From Smittia aterrima (lineage: Eukaryota; Arthropoda; Insecta; Diptera; Chironomidae), in contig CP093829.1 in NCBI GenBank assembly GCA_033063855.1, positions 23,529,537-23,593,536 on the forward strand: a stretch of DNA of 64,000 bases, written 5' to 3'. The stretch's first letter is position 1. Each line of letters starts with the position of its first letter. The position numbers and the translations under genes were made by a program. Under the pieces are notes generated by a model, which was given only the letters and a program-made list of their open reading frames with translations, had not been told where the DNA came from and made no database searches. Positions 21,756 to 35,200 of this stretch are shown here, piece after piece.

Positions 21756-24700
21756 TTAATTTTCGTTTTGGCAGATTGACATGAACAAATTCGACAGAAG
21801 ATGAAGATAATCTTCTTCAACCATTTTGACGAATGAAAGTCCAGTAAATGATGGATCTCCTCGGTTGACCACAAAAGGTTCCTCGTCCATGTCTTCTTCT
21901 AAGAAAACTTTGTTGTCCGTGGAGCTTAAGTCGAAGCCAACACGTTTGATGATTGTGCTGGTTATTGGATCCGGAGTTGGTCGCAGCGGAGTATTTGGAT
22001 TGTCATCCTTTTGATGATGTTGTAAGATTGGAGAGAAAGATGTTGGAATATCAAAAGCTTTTTGTTTTAAGTGTTGCTTTCGAACAACATTGACGCGAAG
22101 ATCTTGACTTCTTCTTCCTGATGATCGAGATGAACTCGGCTGTGAATCGTCCATGTCATCTCCGTCAATATTATTCACCATCGGGAGAACTCCAAGTTTT
22201 TGTCGGTAGAAAACTGATTTACTTGAGTCCTTGACAATCTTTTTCTTCACGAAATCGTGGAAGCAATACAACTCGTTCGACAGCTCGCGTCGGATCAATT
22301 GCTTTTCACGACTCGACAGTTGCTGATTCTTCAGAGCGAGAAGACTTTGCGATGCCAGGAGAGTCAACATGTATTCAAGTGCGACGAAAGTTAGTTTCGA
22401 GTCGAGATGGGAAATCAATTCGTTTGACGCTTGAACAACTGAAGACGATGCAGAAGTCATAGACAAAGACTTTGAAAAATGTACTCGAGGACTAATTGGC
22501 GACAGCGCTCCTTGCTGTGCTGTCTCAGAAAACATTGTAACGGTGTCTGATCCTTCGTGTCCTTCTTCATTTGGCAATTGATTTAAAGGCACTTGCTTGA
22601 ACGAGTGATGAGTGAGGTTTAAAACTTTCACGAAAAAGCCAACGGCACTCAAAAGTGTTCCAAATGAAAGTTGTTGGAACGAGTTTGTGTTGATTTTGGG
22701 AGCTCCGAATTGAACTTCAATGAGAGATGTCCATTGATTTTGGTAGAACTCAGTATCGCAAAGAAGACTCAAGAGCTTAGGACTGAACTGAAGAAGACTC
22801 TTGCTGCAAAGTGTGATGATTTCAATTAGCTCGTTCATCGCAGCGACCAACTCGTCGCTTGGGTCAGTCAAAATTGTATCTGAGTACTCCTCGAGTTGTG
22901 TTTTCGACGCTTCAGTTAATCTTTTCAGTATTTTCGGTCGATGAAGAAGTGAAACGGATGTGTCTAGAAGACTTTGAATGCATCTCTGAAATAGAAAATG
23001 TTATCAAATTTTAATCTTTAAATTTAATAGTTTGACATACCATTAAGCTCATGACGCTTTGGAAGTAGTCGACTCGCCAGAAATTGTCAAATCTAACGAC
23101 TTCACAAAGTAACTCTTGCGTTGCTTTAATTAGTTTTATAGCATTTGGTTCCAGAGATGTCTTAGCGAGCATGAGACAGTCAGTTAAATACTCTTCGTGA
23201 ATTCCAACGAAAAACAAAGCTTCCTTGATAAAGAGATGCGAATGTTGTTCAAGCAGAAGCTTCACTAACTGAATTCCTTTCTCGTAGATGATCCACCATT
23301 CTTGAGGCGTCCAATTGTCAGAGGAAATCTAAAATCACAAAATGAATTAGTTTTAAATTCATTTAAAAGTTAAACAAGAGACTCACCTTGATCTCTCCGA
23401 ATGATCGTTCGAGAAGTTCTTTTGGTGGAATTAGCTTCATCCACAAATAATCTCCCAGATCACAATAGATAAGCTCTTTGCTGTAAATTCCTTTAGCGAA
23501 AAGCACCAAAAGCTCCAAAGCCTCAGCAGTTATCGAACATTTACTTCGCATTTGACAAATTGTGCTTGTGAAGCTCAACAGGCGATTGAAGATTTTATGA
23601 TGATTGAACCAATGACTCCAATTTCCTTCGATCAAGTTACTGCTTTGCAACAGAACCAGTTTCTTCATTAGGTTTAGAGCGAGAATCACTGAAAAATTCT
23701 TTTCAGTCTCATTCGTTGTTGAAAACTTTTCTTTAATTTGATTCTCGATGTTGAAGAATTCAGTGCAAAGAATTTCGACGTTGCATCTCACAAGACTCAA
23801 AGCGATGTCTGGATGCTTATGAATCTCATCTGATTCAATGTCAAGTATTTTGATAACAATCGAGAGAATCGAATCCTTTGCTCGTTTATGAAGCTCGTTG
23901 TAGCAAATTGCGGTTGTCTTCATAAGCGATTCGACATTTTTCAAAAGCTCTCCGTCTTCCTCACTTGTGCTCGTGTATTTGACTTTCTGATCGTTAAGAA
24001 GAACCAAGTAAAGCTCAGTAAGGACAACAAATGGTCTTGTATCTGATCCAGTCTCCAAATCCTCCGATGACTTTAAAAGAGAGTCGAGACACTTTTCCAT
24101 CAACAACTTGTTGCTTTCACTTGGCATTTTAACAATCGACTTTTTGCGTGAGAGAATAACGAGGAAGTCCTTGAATGATTGTAATCTCGAAAGCCACTCT
24201 GGAGTTTCATCACCGGTTGTTGAATCATCAAAGTCCATCGTTGGCAAATCAAAGACGACATCTAACCATCGATTGAACGCATCCTTCTCCAAAAACTTTG
24301 TTAAAACTTTCTTGAAGTTTTCGTCTTCTGCGTTGTTTGGCTCACGAATCTTGAAAAGCTCAATCCCGAGAATGTTGAAGAGCTGCGAGTATTGATAGTT
24401 CGAGATGGGACTCGCCAGCAAAGGAGAGCACAACGACGACCAAAACTTTTCTTTCTTAATCAAATCCTTTACGAGCGATTGAAGTCCTTGCTTCCAAAGA
24501 GCATGGAACAAGCTCATTATTTTCTTTAGTTGAAGATTCGTTGTCTTCGATGGATCCTTTTCAATCGCTTCAAGATATTCTTCCATGTAAGTCAAAATTC
24601 CGTCGGCCATGCTTTCAACTTCCTTGGTTCGTTTGATAAAGAATTGATTGCGTTTGTCTTGTTCGTAAGTGACTTTGAAGAAAGCTTCAGTCAGACCTGA

Positions 24701-27625
24701 TTGCTTGTCGATGCATGAAATAACAAAATCCAAAACAGCGATTTTCAAGTCCTCGCTTTCAAGGTCGTCGCGAAGTCGTTGTAAAAACATCAATCTCAGT
24801 TGATCAGGTTCCATGTCAATGCAAGCAGAAAGAGAGCTTTGAAACTCAATTGCGAATCTTCTCAGTAAACGACAAGTCAAGACAGCAAATCGACGGTTGA
24901 ATGGATAAGTCGTGTAGCTTGTAACGATTGGAATAATCTTCAATGCGTCTCTCTGCTTGGGTTGAGTGTAAATCAGTTGCTCAAGAGGTGAGAGCATTCC
25001 ATTTTGTCCAGGAATCGAATCTTTCAATCGCAAAATTTGCATTAGAACTCGCATTGCGTTGAGAACGAGAAGATTCAGATTAGAATCCGTGGCGACAAAC
25101 CAATTCGTTTCATTAACAATGAAGTTAGTGATGAGAGCTGGATTTCCAATTCCAACGTGTTTCAAGAGTGCAACCGACTGCTCAAGGTTAAGCAAACTGT
25201 AAATGCAAACGTCTCGGAGGAGCTTTCGATCAGGATCTCCTTTCAACACATCTGGAGAAATCGTTAAGATGTCATGAAGATATTCAAAGACAAAAAGGAA
25301 GATGTCCATTTGGTCTTGTTCCTTTTCGAAATGCCACATGTGAGCATGAACGAGAACTTCTCGAAGTAGAAAGATCAAGCCAGGAAGTTCAATCGCGTAA
25401 ACATTGTTTTTCTCGAGCTAAAAAATAAGATTGAAGTTAATAAAAAATTCTTGTGAAAGGAAGAACATTAACAAACCTTTGAATAAGATTTTAGAAAATT
25501 AAGATACGCTTTGAGGAAAGTGTAACGACCAGCTGCTCTCTCAATGTTGATCAAGTAATATCCCACAAGAGCTGGTTCGAATCCAACTCCGTTGGCGAAA
25601 GCCTTAAAATCTTGTCGATCAGAACTGATCGAAGGAGCGATTTTCAGATTCACGAAGCGTCTGAAGATTTCTTCACCGAAGAATCCAACGAGCTCAGAGC
25701 AAACGTCAATGCAAGCAGCCATCAGTTCTAATGAAGGCATTTGAAATGTCTTGAATTTGTTAAGAATGTCAAAGACAAGTTCCGTTGGATGAATCATCTC
25801 GTTCGTGATATCGTTGGGACTTTCAAAACGAGGCAATATCGTTGCCAAGAAGCTGATCCCAACTTGAAGTCTTTGAAGTTTTGTCTCCTTTATCTCCGAG
25901 TAGTTCATGATACTTGACATGACTTCATTGATCTCATGATGTAAGACGTTGAAGTAGTTTGTTGTCACAAAAAAGTGAACAGTTATTTTGTTCTTCTCAT
26001 CTCTAGCAACGGCTCTTGATCCTGCTGGGATAATGAAGTCTGCGATTCCCTTAAACGGTTGATAGTCGTGCAGTAAGACATAAGCATCTTCGTCATCATC
26101 ATCTTCCACTTTTTCTAGTTCGTAAAGCTGCTCAGTCGGTTGTTCTGTGTAGATTGGCAGATTTTGCATAAAGTTGACGATCCAACTGTGACTTGGCTTG
26201 CTGGCACTTGCCAGAGATTTTGCAATTATCGAAAGAGGTAGAAACTCGTGTGGGAATTTTTCTAACGCGGAATTCAACAAACTTCTTATTGGATTGTCAT
26301 CGTTCTTGCAGAAGTCTTTGGCGATTCCTGGAGATTTAAGGATTTCACTGAAGAGTTCGTAGACTTTCGGGTGTTCAGAAACGGAGCCATCAGCATTGAA
26401 TAGCTCGCAGAGAAACGAAAGATTTTCGTAGATGCACTGAGCGACAATCTTCGACGTGAGACTTTTATCGTTGAACATTTTGTGCTGCATCATTGAAAGC
26501 AAAAACTCGAAGACATTAAGTTGAACTGCTCTTGCTCCTAATTTACCAAAAGTTGCGAAGTGATCCGTCGTCGTTTCATTGGATTTGACAGCAAACTTGA
26601 AGAGCATCCACGAAAGAAGGATTGGGCCGTGTTCCGGATAATGATGCATTGTTGTAACTTGATCGTCCAGTTTATTTATGATTTCCTCCATCCAGCTAAT
26701 GCTATCCAAGTTCGCTGTTGATAACACAACTGTCCACAAAGCGATTTCATTGTAAGTGACTTTCTGAATGAGATCAGCGTGCGTTGTGTTCGATGGAATC
26801 AGGAACTGATTTTGTTTTCCAAATGAATGAGCCTTGAAGAGTTCCAGCAGCTTTTGAATCTCACTCGGTTTGATTTTGTCGTAATGACAAGTGAGGAGAA
26901 TAATTTGAAGAATTTCATTCATCTCTCGATGTTTCCTTTCCGACAGCGCTTGCATTCTTTGTGGATTATTAAACAAATCTCCGGCGAGGAACTTCACTTG
27001 TTGAACATCCTTCACTAGTACATCGAACTGCTCAATGTAAGACTTTCTCAAATTGTCGAAGCCAATCTTGTCGATTACTTCTTTGAATGCTTCTTGATAT
27101 GGATGGTCACTGTTGTAATACTCAAGTAAACACTTTGTAACCTTCAGAAGGACCATTCGCTCGAGTGAGTAGTAAAACCAAATATCGCTGAGCAGCTTTA
27201 TCATCAACGACTCGCTTGACACAAAGTTTTGTAACGAACTTGATGATCCACGATATTCGTTGACGAGATAATAGCAAAGGATGTCATAGCACTGATTCGC
27301 TTCAATGTTTAGAAACTGACACAGCTTTTGTGTAAATGGAATTAGCTTCTCCTGATGTTTCTCCTTCAACAACTTTTTGACATTTTCGTCATCGTCTGGA
27401 GTTTGAGTCTTGAACGCAGACAAACCGATCTGGATCTCTTTGGTGACATCGAGCAGCTTCTTCTTAATAACATTTTGGTTTTCATTGTAGAATGTGCCGG
27501 ATATCAGTTGATATAACTTCTTCCATCGACTAAAAAAAAGCATGTTGACAAAATTTCATGAAATTATTCATTTCCAAAGGTAACTAAGCTCAAACTTACA
27601 TTATTTTCGTTTCTATTGATGTCAT
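21756..27625 (-). CDS. Nup188: Nuclear pore complex protein Nup188
   Basis: Five minus-strand exons, 27625-27600, 27529-25477, 25417-23387, 23328-23041 and 22985-21756, keep one frame and give about 1875 residues, slightly longer than human NUP188 (1749). The tiny first exon (MTSIETKI) is supported by its GTAAGT donor and by joining in frame to RWKKLYQLISG, matching the ELWTILLG-type start of the family. Recognisable blocks are KLCQFLNIEANQCYDILCYY with EYRG, and FGKLGARAVQLNVFEFLLSM. The rest is alpha-solenoid with leucine-rich helices and a Ser-rich low-complexity stretch near the C-terminus. Nup188 is an inner-ring scaffold nucleoporin that pairs with Nic96/Nup93. It is tail to tail with GLS (poly(A) signals at 21691-21696 + and 21718-21723 -). 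I judged it nearer to Nup188 than to Nup205. Confidence 0.9.
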
Positions 27626-29220
27626 ATTGATGTAAATGATAAAAGCACAACTCTTTTGTCTTTATTTGACCGCTATTTTCAATATTTTCGATTTATTTTC
27701 GTTTGTTTATGTTTGGAGCCGACTTGACGTAACGAATTTACGTAATGACGTAATGAAGAACTTTTTGGCGGCAAATTTAAAAGTGAAATTACGGTTTTTT
27801 TTTTGTTAGACGTCTTAATTTCTTAATTACAGCGACTTTGTCATTTAACCTTTTCACAACGGACCAGAAAGATGAAATAGCGAAAAAAGCCTTGCGGTAT
27901 CCTCGACAATTTATGAACCATTGGAATAATTCCAATAAAGACTTCGCAAAAGTCATAAACCGAAAATAATCTTTTGATGAGTTTTTATGGAACGTTAGGA
28001 AACGAAGACAATCATCGTGATTTATGGAAAGTTCTTACTCTGACCAATTATCCGCTAATTAACTTCTCCGACCACTGAAAGTAATGAAAATGTGTCGTAT
28101 CAGTAATTATGTGAGATGTTGCTGACATCGTTTCTGAAGTTGTGAAAAACAAAAAGTTTTCATATTTGCTAACTCGAACAATCCTTTCGAAGTGGATCAA
28201 AAGATTGAGGTCTCAAAGTTTGTTGGAGCAATTATCACGAAAGTATAAAGTTTATTGTTCTTTGTGGTTCTTAAAATATCAAAAGTGAAACTTTGTTTCA
28301 GGAGAAACTATTGCCAAGACGAAACTATTCTCATTGCTAAATTATCTCTTCAAGAGTGAGATTAAATTGCTCTAGTCAAACTGGAGCCGTTTTCGTTATT
28401 GAGTTAATTTGTCGAGGAGTAAACTTTTCTCGTAAACTTTTCTTTAATTGGCTTTTCTATTTAACTTTGCTACTTTTGCAACTCGAATCTGCGAATTAAA
28501 TTATTTCTCTCCAGAGTCATCACGTTTCAAAGTGCAGTGCATGCAGAAATTCAAGTCAAAGCATTCGCGAAATAAGATTCAAAACATTTTTGATTCAACC
28601 ACTCGAGTTGATTAGAATTTCTTCTTTGGCTGAGTCGTATTTTAAACTTTCTAGTTGGTGTCAAATGTTGTGAATTTTAAAAGTCTCATTAAGTTTTCGT
28701 TTCTTAATCATTTTCAAGAACGAACATGCTTCGACAAAAAAAGCTTTTACTCTTCAAACTGAGAGAGTGACTTCGCTCTCTTTATACGAATTCATTTGAA
28801 ACTTTTATTTCGACGAATTTCGTGTTTCTCTTTTTTGTTTTCTTCAGTCAGTCGTGAGTTCCTCAACTTAGTAGACGCGTTTCGTTGCTCCACAAATCAA
28901 ATAAATAAGAAGAAACAAACCAAAATGCATTGGTGGTTTAGTGCTTGATGAAATATCAATTGCTTTTGTGATAAGAGAATCGATAAGTGGAATAATCAAA
29001 GAAATAATTTTTCGCTTGAGGCAGCAAAATAAAAAAAGTAAATTTCGAGAAGTTAGTGTGAAAGTTTCGTTAATTGAGCTCAAGAGGCTGAAGATAATCA
29101 TAAAGCAATCAAGAAGGAGAAAAATGTGTGGAATTAAAGTTGGCGATTCGAAGAATTATCTAAGAGTTAGATAGAAATTAAAGTTCAAGTGACTCGAATG
29201 GGATATGAATCATTTTAAGA
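27626..29220. promoter_or_regulatory. Intergenic region between divergent Nup188 and NKAIN
   Basis: About 1.6 kb with no supported coding exon. It should contain the Nup188 promoter at its left end and the NKAIN promoter and 5' untranslated region at its right end. No canonical TATA close to either start, and no repeat or RNA gene, was recognised. Confidence 0.4.
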
Positions 29221-32200
29221 ATGTGCACCAGGCGAAATTTTCTTTTGTTTGTGTGCTCTTTGCAACTGGTAAATATTTTTTTTTCATCTTTCTCAACTTC
29301 GCCATTCTCTCAAGTTTCTTACCAGAAAAAGTGTTGCTGTTGTGTTATTGACCGGCGAAGAGTATTCATTAGTAGCATCCTGTCGATCAAGACTAACTTT
29401 CATGAGTTATCGCGAAAGCCTTCTCATTCATCCTTCAATTTGGACCGAAGTCGTTTCGATCTGTTAACTTCTTTGCTTCAAATTTTTCTTGCTTTCCATT
29501 ATAATAAATTGAGCATTTGATTGTGAAAGTTGATGGAACAATGAATCGTACCGCAAAAATCTTCAAGCGATGCCATGCGAGCATAAATTTTTATTTCCCG
29601 ACCCGGTTTCGTTCTTGTGGTGAATCCGCTGCTTTTTATACAAGACCAACTATTAGTTCCACTTCTTTGACTTCTGTCCACGGAAGTGAATCTTGGAAAC
29701 ATTCTTAACCTTCACTTCATTGTCTTAATTTTTTTTTTGCTGTGCTCAGACGAATGAAGAATGTTGCAACCGGCTGATGCACGAAAAGATCGTGGGAAGA
29801 GTGTTCTCAGCAAATTCTTTAAGAGAACAACAGCAAATAAAATATTTATTGCTCAACACTCACGTCTCTTATAGACATACGAGCTTCTTAGCGTAAATCC
29901 TCAATAAACTAATTAGATTGGAACGAGAACAACGAGCAAACCAAATTCATTCGATAAACGATTTATTTCAATGAAATTTAACAAAAGATTTCTTCGTTCT
30001 TCAGCTAAAATCTTTAAATCGCTTGAAGGCAAAGAAATAAAGAAAAAAAAAAGTTTAATTGAAATGAAAAGCGAAAGAGGAAACTTCGATTCGAGCATGT
30101 TAAAGTAATTTTAGACTCGACCTAAAAAACAAATTCAAAGGGATTTAATTTTATCATTCGATCACGCATGTGATTCGATAAATCGAAGACGATTTAAGGT
30201 TTCAATCGAACAAGAAGCCAATGCGGAATTATAAACAGAAATCAGATCACGCTGACGAGATTAATTGAAGTCTATCGATTGCGCTGATAAAACGATTCTC
30301 AGGATGCAATTATCGATCGACTCTCTGTATCGATTCCATCGAAATGAGATCAAATCCGGAGTCGATTCAAAGTCTTTTTCCAGTTATTACAGCGTATGCT
30401 CACAAAAAGCCATGAAATGACTCAACCGACAGACATAAATAAGTAGTCGAATCAAGAAGGCAAAATGACCTAAAGTTAAATTATCTTCTTTCATTTTCCT
30501 TTTTGCTTCTCTCTTTCGAAACACTTTCAAAGCAATTTCTTTCTCGAAGAAGAGAAATGAGAATAAAATGTAAGAAGTAGAGAATCTTATGCAAGGCTAA
30601 GGTTGAACTTTCAAGAATTGATCAAGCATTGTTTACTTTCAAGCACAAAGTCGATGTTTGAATGTACTTTGAAGTGCAATACCAACGCAAATGTTGATTT
30701 ATAAAAACAAAATATCTATGAGCTCGCTTAGTATTCATCTGAAATGATTCACGTCGTGAATCATTTTCTTTTTGCGACTTCACATTTTTTGATATCACCT
30801 TCCATGCAGGAAAACAATTTAAATTCCATTTCAAGAGATAATCGCTTGGTTTCATCTGAAATGCGTAAATTAGCTCATCCCAGATGTCGTAAAAGCGCAG
30901 CTTAGCAACAATAAATTCGCAAAAAAAACTTCCGGAAACTTTTCACGACTGGGAAACATTTTTTTGCGAGAAGTGTTAAAGCAGTTGAGGGACGAAGGGA
31001 TTTTCATCAAGTCTGTGAGTGTCAAGCCAGCGAAAATACGATGAAAAGACCTACACAAGACTTCAATCGCTCGTTTAAATATTCGCCAAGAATTTATTTA
31101 TTCCGGCTCCATTGCGACTGAACAAATTTTTCATGTTCCTAACGACACCTCATTTAAAGTGAAAATCGTTAACGGCTTGAAATGCTTTCATCTCTTTTTT
31201 AAAGGAAAGAACGTATCGCACTTCCTAACGAAGTCACTTAATCGAAAGTAATGAACTGCATTGAAACTTAATCTCTCGTCAACCTTGCATAGTCGTTTCG
31301 GCTGTTGACGATGTTCTTCAGAGCGAAGGTTCAATCAATTTTAATTAACGTCGACTAAAGTGTTTCTTTTAATCGCTTGGAAAACAAAGTTTATTTTGAT
31401 GAGTAATTCCCTTTAAATTTTTTTCAAGAAACCGTGAGATAATTTAATTTTCTTTATAACTTTTCTTTGTATTTCTTACGTCTCGATATTTTAAGAAGGT
31501 AGAGAATAAAAGAAAAGAAAAATACGTTAAGCAACCGACAAGCAGCGCTAAAGCAAACACAACACACATCTGAGCATGTAGCACTTCTCTCTCCACTGTA
31601 TCCAACGTAGACTTTGAAAAAGAGACTTCACAAGATAAGCACACATCAAAGAAAAAAAGACTTTCAAGTCTGTATTGAAATTAATAAATGATTTTATTTT
31701 ATACGATTTCGTTTGCTCGAAGCACACACGGAACAGGTAGAACAAGAGGTCTGAACCTACTTCTCTCTTGTTAGCCTCATAAGAACCAAAACGAAAGGAG
31801 AAAGAAGGAAGAACACTCGACACACATTTCTCAAAAATCTTGAGAACAAAACAATATTTCAACAACTTTTCTTTAAGAAGCTGATGAAAGACGACTGTGT
31901 AGGTGCGAATTGAAGCCTTAGATGTGCTGAGAATATTTTATGGCATTTTTCTTTAAACCTCAACATAAAAGTTGTAAATCGCTGCTCTGCTTCATTTTCT
32001 GAATCGACGAATTCATAAAATTAATCTGATTACAATTTATTTATTCAGTTGGGTTTCTTTCTTGCGAAATGTGTTTTTGGGATTTCCATTCGAAGTCGAA
32101 CAGAAAAACCTTTTCATCTATTCGTTATCGAACTGCTCTAGCTCTCAAGCAATGTCACTATTTGAAATGAAATTGTGTGCAAACAATCGGTTTTTTAGTA

Positions 32201-35200
32201 AGAGATAAGATGGAATTTCGCGTTCAGCAAATATTTGTCGGCCATAAATAATAAACGAAGCTTTGTTTAATCGAATGATAAGTTTTCGTGTCATGATCGA
32301 TAAAATGCGGTTAGACATGTCATTTCGCAAGAGCTGAACACAATTAATGCAATTGCTCGTGTCGACGTGAGTCTACAATATTTTGTTTGATCTCAACAAT
32401 TATCGGAAGCGAATTGTCTGTCATTCGTTCCATCACAACTGTCTGATGCTACTAATTCGAATCGAAACAGACAAACAAGCGTGGAAACCTTGAAAGACAG
32501 AAGAGGCTGCTGAGCGATGATGTCTTCTGTTTCAAACCTTTCATAATGATGGCATTGACTTCTGACTGAGAAACATGTTTAGCGTGAAAACAACCGCAAC
32601 ATTAATTGCTTTTTATGAAAATTTATTCATTGCCTCTGCAGTTGCCTTCGCGACTAAAACTCGACGACAAAGTTTAACAGAGCTAACTGTGTGGAAGTGA
32701 TAAAACGTATGACAGACAAAGATTACGTAATTTGAGAAACATTACACCGTCGACGACTCGCCAATAAAACAACAACGACGAACGCTACTTGATATAAGCC
32801 TCTTTAGTCGAGGGTGGCTCGTAAAAATTCGCATTGTTCACAATTTCTCTCCCAATAAATCTCTTGAGCTGGAAGGGAAAAACCTTTTCGGATGTCAGAA
32901 GCACAATAAAAAGCACGAAACAATTAATTGACGATAGCAGCAGCAGCCGCGTGGATGATGTTTATGATCCCAACTAACTCGTGATTCTGTCTTGCTTTTA
33001 ATGAGGGAAAATTAATTTATGAGCATCGGGGTTGGACATAAAGAATGTAATTAGACAAGATGACTGAGTTGTTTCATTCTTTGATGAACGACAAGTACTT
33101 GAAAATAGATTAAAGTTTAGTTCTCTAGATCGTTGTGAGCGACGGTTATTGTTCTGTTAATTCTGGAAAGGTCTCGGAGGAGCCATCACATTTTATTGAT
33201 TTAGAATTTAACAAAATGACGCGTCTCACAATTTCTGTTTTCAAAACAAACTCTCGATCCCTTTTTTCGTCATTCCCTTCCCTTTTCGTGTTTAAAGGCT
33301 CAGGTGTTTCAAGGCTTTAAATAAACTTGATGTTCTGGAATTAAAATAACAAAGAGAAAAAAGTGAATTCTCTTTTTTATTTTATCTCGGCCTTTACGTC
33401 TTAGCTGTGCGTGTGAGAGATCTTCAAAGAAAAACACGTTCGACATTCATTTAAGAGACTCCAAAACGCACCTGTCCTATTAAACACTGAATGAGAACTG
33501 TTTTTGCAAGTTTGTTCTCTCCGTTGCTATGAAAATTCTAGAAAGAACTGAAATAACAATTTCTGCGTTTCATGAAAGGGTTGAATTAATATTTGCGACT
33601 AGCGAAACTGTTTTGCTCGGCAGAATTTAATTTGAAACTATTTTGATATTTGTTTTTGTCGGTGATGTCAACAACATAAGCGTTTGCTCGATTGGATATT
33701 GGGAAAGCCTCACAGGTTGCGATATGACTTTGCAATCATTTGTAGTCTTGACGAAATTGAATTTTTAGGGATTTTTCTACGAAAAGCCCTTCACTCACTT
33801 CGCTCTCAATAAACTTCAAGGTATTAATGTTTCCATTTGAGCTTTTAGTATCCAAATAAAGTTGTTTAAAGCTTGCTCATTATGCAATCGTCAGAGTCTC
33901 CATAAAAAATTCATAAACATAATTTCCGACCCAAAATTCGACATCAAAAATTCCATTTCGTTGCGTGTGTGGGCGTGTGATTAAAGAGAATTCGTTAGAC
34001 AAATGCTAATTAATTTCTTTCAACAGCGAAACTCATTAAGAGAAGCATCAACGAAAAATATGTTCACGTCTCCCTTAACTTGTCACTTGCAATCACTTCC
34101 ACTCCACTCCTGAATTTTCTCAGGTTGTCACGTTTACGGCTTCGTTTAACCTTTCATCCTTTTGGGGAAGTTTATTTTGAGGCGAAAGGTTTGATACTTT
34201 GAATCACGGAGAGCTCATTTCTCTCCGACAGCGAGTGCGTGATGTGTTTCTTAGACTTTGTGTTTGTTCTCGGAGTTTGCTTTGATTCCCGAGCGAGTTT
34301 CGTTTCAATTTTCATGTCAAATTAATTTGCTGTTTGTGTTCTCAATGAAAGTAATTTAAATTGATTAACTAATTGTTCAAGACAAACCAAACGAGCGTAA
34401 ATGTTTGAGAAACATATCAGAACGTTGTCAGCAATTGAGTTTATGTTGCCATAAATAGACGTCATTAACGCCTTTATGGAAATCACTTTCCTTGCGTTGA
34501 ATTTTAATCCGAATTTCCTTATCAACGACCTCGTTAAAAACGCTGACGCGGAACAAAATAAAGCGATTAGAATCTTTAGAGTGAGTGCAAACTATTTTTA
34601 GCTCTTTGTTGTTTCTCGCTGAGCTGATAGCGCTTTCGGATCGTTTTACAAAGATTGAAATTTAATTCGCGTAAAAAATCAACAAAGGCGAAGAGAATTG
34701 CTTTCCGTCACAAGAAACTCTTGAAGAGTACTCGAATCGAGTGCGATACACTCTTGAGAAAGTAACTTGGAGAATGATTGAATGTTCAGATTTCACTTTT
34801 AAGTGTCGGATCGAAAGTGAATCATAAATAACAGCAACAGGTAGCTTCGAGGAATGTCTCAATCTCAAAAGCAAAAAAGCTCTTTTTCTGATATCGATTT
34901 TTGAGCAAACCTTTAAATTGAACCAATAAATTTACGAATTTTCTTTCTGTTTTCCAGATAACCATCATCGAACGACAAGTGTTTGATTTCTTAGGTTACA
35001 TGTGGGCACCGATTCTCGCAAACTTCTTTCACATGGTCTTCATTATTTTTGGATTTTTCGGAGCATATCAGTTCAGAGCAAAATATCTGATATCGGTAAG
35101 TTTTCTCTTTCCTTCTTTTGAAGCTTGAAAAGGAGGAAAATCTGTTTATCGATTGAATGAATCTTCAATACAATTTCTTTAGCAGAAAGTTTTCCGAACA